A stretch of 9,482 nt of DNA, taken from positions 1 through 9,482 of the forward strand of contig CAMQRG010000067.1 of the NCBI GenBank assembly GCA_947036475.1, given 5' to 3'. Shown one piece after another: positions 6,721-9,482 of the stretch (positions within the stretch are counted from its first letter, which is position 1; every line of letters starts with the position of its first letter). Position numbers and translations under genes: made by a program. The DNA comes from an uncultured Clostridia bacterium (lineage in GTDB: Bacteria; Bacillota; Clostridia; Lachnospirales; Anaerotignaceae). The notes beneath the pieces are model-generated. The model saw nothing but the letters and a program-made list of their open reading frames with translations, had not been told where the DNA came from and did no database searches.

Positions 6721-6731
6721 TTTCTACTTAG

Positions 6732-6761
6732 AAAAAGTGAGCCATCGTGTTCACTTTTTTT
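6732..6761 (+). terminator. Intrinsic terminator of the ferredoxin gene
   Basis: AAAAAGTGA (6732-6740) pairs with TCACTTTTT (6751-6759) around a 10-nt loop, and the T tract runs on to 6761. It starts 11 nt after the ferredoxin stop codon. The stem is A+T-rich, so it may be only partly efficient alone, and a second hairpin follows at 6779. Confidence 0.75.
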
Positions 6762-6778
6762 ATACCTGTAAGCAGTGC

Positions 6779-6842
6779 GGAGCAATAATAAAAAGGGAAC
6801 CTGTATGCTTGCATACGAAGGTTTCCTCTTTTATTTTGCTCC
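6779..6842. terminator. Long bidirectional terminator hairpin between convergent genes
   Basis: A 64-nt imperfect hairpin. GGAGCAA at one end pairs with TTGCTCC at the other, then A+T-rich stem, then GGGAACC against GGTTTCC, then GTATG/CATAC closing a CTTG loop. U-rich tracts flank the central stem in both directions (TCTTTTATTTT on plus, CTTTTTATTATT on minus). It can therefore stop read-through from the ferredoxin on one side and from the EamA gene on the other. It lies between the private terminators of both genes. Confidence 0.7.
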
Positions 6843-6848
6843 ATAGTG

Positions 6849-7058
6849 CGTCAGCACAAATGAGTAAATCCAAAGGATTTACGAATGTCGCACTGCGAAT
6901 TCCCCTTTTCACTTCTGTTTGCTTTTTCGTCAGCACAAATGCGTTGCTCCAAAGGCGCAGCGAATGCCGCACTGCGGAATCCACTTTTCACTTCTGTTTA
7001 CTTATTCGTCAGCACAAGTGAATTGGTTCAAAGGCACGCCAAATGCCGCACTGCAAAA
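6849..7058. repeat. 79-bp tandem repeat, two full copies and one partial
   Basis: Copy 1 is 6849-6927, copy 2 is 6928-7006 and partial copy 3 is 7007-7058. CGTCAGCACAA starts at 6849, 6928 and 7007. ATGYCGCACTGC starts at 6885, 6964 and 7043. TTTTCACTTCTGTTT starts at 6906 and 6985. Every spacing is exactly 79. Copies 1 and 2 differ at about 15 of 79 positions, and nine of these are in the two arms of an internal hairpin (6864-6882 in copy 1). The period is not a multiple of three and no ribosome site precedes any frame, so it is not coding. The rest of the 404-nt spacer (6721-7124) holds only terminators. Confidence 0.88.
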
Positions 7059-7080
7059 ACCGGTTCCCCTGCCCCAAACC

Positions 7081-7110
7081 AAAAGAAATCCGCAGCGCCG
7101 CACAGATTTC
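7081..7110 (-). terminator. Probable terminator of the EamA transporter gene
   Basis: On the minus strand GAAATC (7105-7110) pairs with GATTTC (7085-7090), with wobble pairs extending inward. Four Ts follow, interrupted then by GG and TTT. It begins 14 nt after the stop codon. The short T tract makes it a moderate terminator, backed up by the hairpin at 6779-6842. Confidence 0.55.
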
Positions 7111-7124
7111 CTCTTAAATTCCTT

Positions 7125-8018
7125 TTACTCCGCTCCGTCTCCCCCATCTTTTGCCTGTCCTTCCCTGCTCATCAGCGCAACAGAACCCAGCACAAGCGCA
7201 ATCCCCGCAATCTTTGCCACAGACGCACTTTCATGGAACACAAAAATACCAAGCAGAGCCGCCACAACAGGCTCAATCGTCGCCGTAACCGAAGCGCGGC
7301 TTGCAGGGAGCCCAGCCAGCCCCTTTGTGTAGCAAAGGTATGGTACAACCGTTGTCAGCAGTGCAAACAGCACCAGCAGGGGCCATGCGTCCAGCGTTGT
7401 AATTTCCCGCGCAATTTCCAGCGGATTAACGCAAAAGGCCATAAACACTGCCGCCGTCAGAAATGTATAAAACGAAATCGTCAGGGAGCCGTATCCCCTC
7501 CGAATCGCAAACGTCCCGAAAATGCTGTAAAGCGCGTACCCAATTCCCGCGCAGAGCCCAATAAACAGCCCCCAACCGGTAAACGCCGCTCCGCCTTCCA
7601 AAATCCCCGTAACAAGCGCGCAGCCCAGAAACGTCATCACCAGCACAAGTCCTTTCGCCCTCGTCATTTTTTCATGGAACAGTACCAGTGAAAACAGCAT
7701 CACAAACGTTGGCGCCGTATACAGAAGCGCCGCCGCAACGCCAAGGCTTGTCAGATTTATCGCCTTCATATAACACCAGCTGAAAAACGTAAAACTGCAA
7801 ATCCCTGTGCCAATAAAATAGCGCAGGTCTGTCCATTTTTTCAACCGGAACAACCGCCTGTCCTTTCCCAGAATCAGCAGAAAAAGCAGGCCTGCCGCAA
7901 GCACGCCTTTCACAAAAAGCATCTGCATCTCCGTAAAGCCGAGTGCGCTGATTGCCCGCGTAAACACGCCGATTAAGCCCCAGCAGATTCCCGCCGCCAC
8001 AACAAAAACATACGCCAT
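7125..8018 (-). CDS. EamA/DMT-family transporter
   Basis: A 297-residue membrane protein of the drug/metabolite transporter superfamily, with ten predicted helices made of two EamA domains (about 6-136 and 149-283). These proteins export or import small metabolites; the substrate cannot be read from sequence. Domain 1 ends with YTAPTFVMLFSLVLFHEKMT at 100-119. Domain 2 has the matching ATIEPVVAALLGIFVFHES at 246-264, with the conserved Glu-Pro. The frame stays open upstream to 8222, but that part lacks a ribosome site and contains the promoter and leader. AAGGAG (8026-8031) lies 7 nt before the ATG at 8016-8018 and only 4 nt before an adjacent in-frame ATG at 8019-8021, so I prefer 8018. Flanking terminators suggest it is transcribed alone. 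The C-terminus is a short acidic tail. Confidence 0.9.
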   Translation of the reverse strand: MAYVFVVAAGICWGLIGVFTRAISALGFTEMQMLFVKGVLAAGLLFLLILGKDRRLFRLKKWTDLRYFIGTGICSFTFFSWCYMKAINLTSLGVAAALLYTAPTFVMLFSLVLFHEKMTRAKGLVLVMTFLGCALVTGILEGGAAFTGWGLFIGLCAGIGYALYSIFGTFAIRRGYGSLTISFYTFLTAAVFMAFCVNPLEIAREITTLDAWPLLVLFALLTTVVPYLCYTKGLAGLPASRASVTATIEPVVAALLGIFVFHESASVAKIAGIALVLGSVALMSREGQAKDGGDGAE

Positions 8019-8133
8019 CATTTTTCTCCTTGTCCACCCTGCACTGCCCATGCCAAACCAAAAGGAAGGAACCATGTTCTTCCTTGTATGCTCTGCCCTG
8101 CCGGGGTATCCCCTGTCAGGCACAGCTGTCGAT
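8019..8133 (-). promoter_or_regulatory. Structured 5' leader of the EamA gene
   Basis: The mRNA leader is about 115 nt. The first hairpin (8094-8122) is GGGG-ATA-CCCC (8103-8113) extended by TGCCTG pairing with CAGGGCA, with one bulged base. The second (8062-8085) pairs AAGGAAGAAC with GTTCCTTCCTT around ATG, with one extra base in the right arm, and is followed by TTTGG. The right arm of the second hairpin is also complementary, allowing one wobble, to the Shine-Dalgarno AAGGAG at 8026-8031. This layout is compatible with attenuation or start-site masking. It does not match a riboswitch class that I can name. Confidence 0.45.
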
Positions 8134-8139
8134 GTTTTT

Positions 8140-8168
8140 ATTATAGCATATTTTCCATATGGACACAA
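8140..8168 (-). promoter_or_regulatory. Extended -10 promoter of the EamA gene
   Basis: On the minus strand a perfect TATAAT (8140-8145) is preceded by TGC, giving the extended -10 form TGnTATAAT. A weak -35, TTGTGT (8163-8168), lies 17 bp upstream. The extended -10 usually makes up for a poor -35. The transcript start is expected near 8133. Confidence 0.7.
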
Positions 8169-8222
8169 CTTTGCTCCAAATTCCTTTGCCGCACAATACC
8201 ATGCGGCCGTTTTCAGGCACAT

Positions 8223-8258
8223 AAAAAGAACCCGAAGCCGGTCCTCAGGTTCTTTTTT
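8223..8258. terminator. Terminator after hflX, bidirectional in form
   Basis: AAAAAGAACC (8223-8232) and GGTTCTTTTT (8248-8257) form a 10-bp stem around a 15-nt loop. It lies 3 nt past the hflX stop. T tracts occur on both strands, so it could work either way, but only hflX transcription on the minus strand reaches it here. It separates hflX from the EamA promoter. Confidence 0.85.
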
Positions 8259-8261
8259 CTC

Positions 8262-9436
8262 TTATTCTATTCTGTATTTTTCCAGCCTGTTCGCGGCCTC
8301 CTCATCGACAGCCGCCTCCAGCAGCACGCCGTCCGCAGTATGCTCCTCCTGTAATATCTCACACCTGCCATGCAGCCAGCCAATCAGCCCGCCTTCCGTA
8401 TACGGCACCAGCGCGCGCATGGTTCTCCGGAAGCTCTGCAAAAGCCGTTCTACGCTCTCCAGCAGTCTGTCCAGACCTTCGCCTGTCGCCGCGGAAATCC
8501 GTACCATGTCCCGCGCCTGCCCGTCCTGCGGCAGCGGCAGCTCCGGCCGCAAATCCATTTTGTTGTACACCGTAATCACAGGTGTATCTTCGCAGCCCAG
8601 TTCTTTCAGCGTCTGGTAAACCACGCGCATCTGCTCCTCCCGCTCCGGATTCGATGCATCTACAACATGCAGCAGAATATCCGCATACTTCATCTCCTCC
8701 AGCGTCGCCCGAAACGCCTGCACCAGATGGTGCGGCAACTTCTGGATAAACCCAACCGTATCCGTCAGCAGAATTTCCGAGCCGTTCGGCAGCTTCACCT
8801 GCCGCGTCGTAGTATCCAGCGTTGCAAACAGCTTGTTTTCCGCCAATACCCCCGCGTCCGTCAGTGTATTAATGAGTGTAGATTTCCCTGCGTTGGTATA
8901 CCCTGCCAGCGAAACAACGGGTGTACCCTTTTTCTTCCGCTGTGCTCTCAGGAGTTCCCTGTGCGTGCGTATTTCTCCCGCTTCGCGGTTCAGTTCCGCA
9001 ATGCGCTCCTTGATGTGGCGGCGGTCTGTTTCCAGTTTTTTCTCACCGGGCCCCCTTGTCCCGATGCCGCCCCCCAGCCGCGACAAAGATGTTCCCAGCC
9101 CCGTCAGGCGGGAAAGCCGATATTTCAGCTGTGCCAGTTCCACCTGTATTTTCCCTTCGCCGGAAAGCGCACGCGCCGCAAAAATATCCAGTATCACAAT
9201 CGTCCTGTCCATTACCTTCGTTTCCAACGCCTGCTCGATATTTTTCAGCTGCGCTGGAGAAAGTTCGTCATCGCAGACAATACCCGTCGCATCAAACGCC
9301 GCAATCATCACTTTTAGTTCTTCCAGCTTTCCTTTGCCGAGGTAATGCCCGGGGTGTACCCGCTCCCGCCGCTGTATCATGCGCCCGACAGCCGTTCCGC
9401 CAGCCGTTTTCACCAGTTCTTCCAACTCGTCCAGAC
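8262..9436 (-). CDS. hflX: HflX GTPase, N-terminus cut by contig end
   Basis: A ribosome-associated GTPase of the Obg-HflX family; HflX binds the 50S subunit and rescues or splits stalled ribosomes under stress. Numbering from the codon at 9423-9425 as residue 1, the HflX-specific N-domain shows LGGGIGTRGPGEKKLETDRR at 117-136. The G domain has G1 GYTNAGKST at 175-183, a Thr-rich switch I (TLDTTTR, 202-208), G3 DTVGF at 222-226, G4 NKMD at 288-291 and G5 SAATGEG at 311-317. The C-terminal part (about 335-387) is intact. The TTG at 9423-9425 is an internal Leu codon, not the start: codons for Leu-Asp-Glu precede it, and the family motif ...LDELEELVKTAGG continues into the adapter. Compared with the usual 410-430 residues, some 25-40 N-terminal residues are missing. 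The reading frame is otherwise whole. Confidence 0.94.
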
Positions 9437-9482
9437 CTGTCTCTTATACACATCTGACGCTGCCGACGACTCCTTACGTGTA
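9437..9482. other. Residual Nextera i5 adapter (artefact)
   Basis: This is not genomic DNA. Positions 9437-9455 are the reverse complement of the 19-bp Tn5 mosaic end (CTGTCTCTTATACACATCT), 9456-9469 (GACGCTGCCGACGA) are the read-1 tail, 9470-9477 (CTCCTTAC) are an i5 index slot (GTAAGGAG when read the other way, which I recall as S505), and 9478-9482 (GTGTA) open the P5 tail. The genomic sequence ends at 9436, inside hflX. Confidence 0.98.

Noticed and set aside
6760..6984. Minus-strand 74-codon frame over the long hairpin and repeats
   Set aside because: The underlying 79-bp period breaks the reading frame between copies, there is no ribosome site, and it spans a terminator hairpin.
6849..7058. 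CRISPR-like array
   Set aside because: The unit is 79 bp with similarity spread along its whole length and no alternation of constant repeat with unique spacer; there are no cas genes.
8022..8222. N-terminal extension of the EamA protein up to 8222
   Set aside because: It contains the extended -10 promoter and leader hairpins and lacks hydrophobic or family sequence; AAGGAG points to the start at 8018.
8370..9317. Plus-strand open frame (315 codons) opposite hflX
   Set aside because: The minus strand encodes an intact HflX G domain; the plus frame is Arg/Gln/His-rich without motifs or a ribosome site.

Overview
This is a 9.4 kb assembly contig, not a natural end-to-end locus. Bases 1-49 and 9437-9482 are Illumina Nextera (Tn5) library adapters with sample indexes still attached, so the genomic part is 50-9436. 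The gene families, strong Shine-Dalgarno sites, a clostridial 2[4Fe-4S] ferredoxin, U-rich intrinsic terminators and roughly half G+C (judged by eye) suggest an anaerobic Firmicute of the class Clostridia, probably a gut Lachnospirales/Eubacteriales. The genus cannot be fixed from the sequence alone.

Layout. All genes except the ferredoxin lie on the minus strand, and four minus-strand transcription units can be drawn. (1) hflX (8262-9436, 5' end lost at the contig edge) ends in a bidirectional terminator. (2) A single-gene EamA/DMT transporter unit (7125-8018) has an extended -10 promoter, a structured leader of about 115 nt and its own terminator. (3) A zinc-type ABC uptake operon, znuA-znuC-znuB (6284 down to 3779), has genes that overlap by 4 and 10 nt, a clear promoter at 6351-6380 and a tight terminator at 3744-3772. 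(4) recX and a 921-residue TPR protein (3643 down to 255) are coupled by a TAATG overlap and end at a terminator at 105-148. The one plus-strand gene is a 56-residue ferredoxin (6550-6720), divergent from znuA, with its own promoter, ribosome binding site and terminator.

How the genes fit together. ZnuA captures metal outside the membrane, ZnuB is the channel and ZnuC the ATPase. The ferredoxin is a low-potential electron carrier of anaerobic metabolism. RecX modulates RecA, HflX is a ribosome-associated GTPase, and the TPR protein is a probable protein-binding scaffold of unknown role. No defence island, phage, transposase, CRISPR array, tRNA or rRNA is visible.

The less ordinary material is mostly non-coding. 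Three copies of an exactly 79-bp-period repeat fill the spacer between the ferredoxin and EamA 3' ends; their internal hairpin keeps its shape while its sequence changes. A cluster of three perfect short hairpins follows the TPR gene, the EamA mRNA has a leader that could form alternative structures, and inverted repeats lie in the znuA/ferredoxin divergent region. I found no convincing new protein system.
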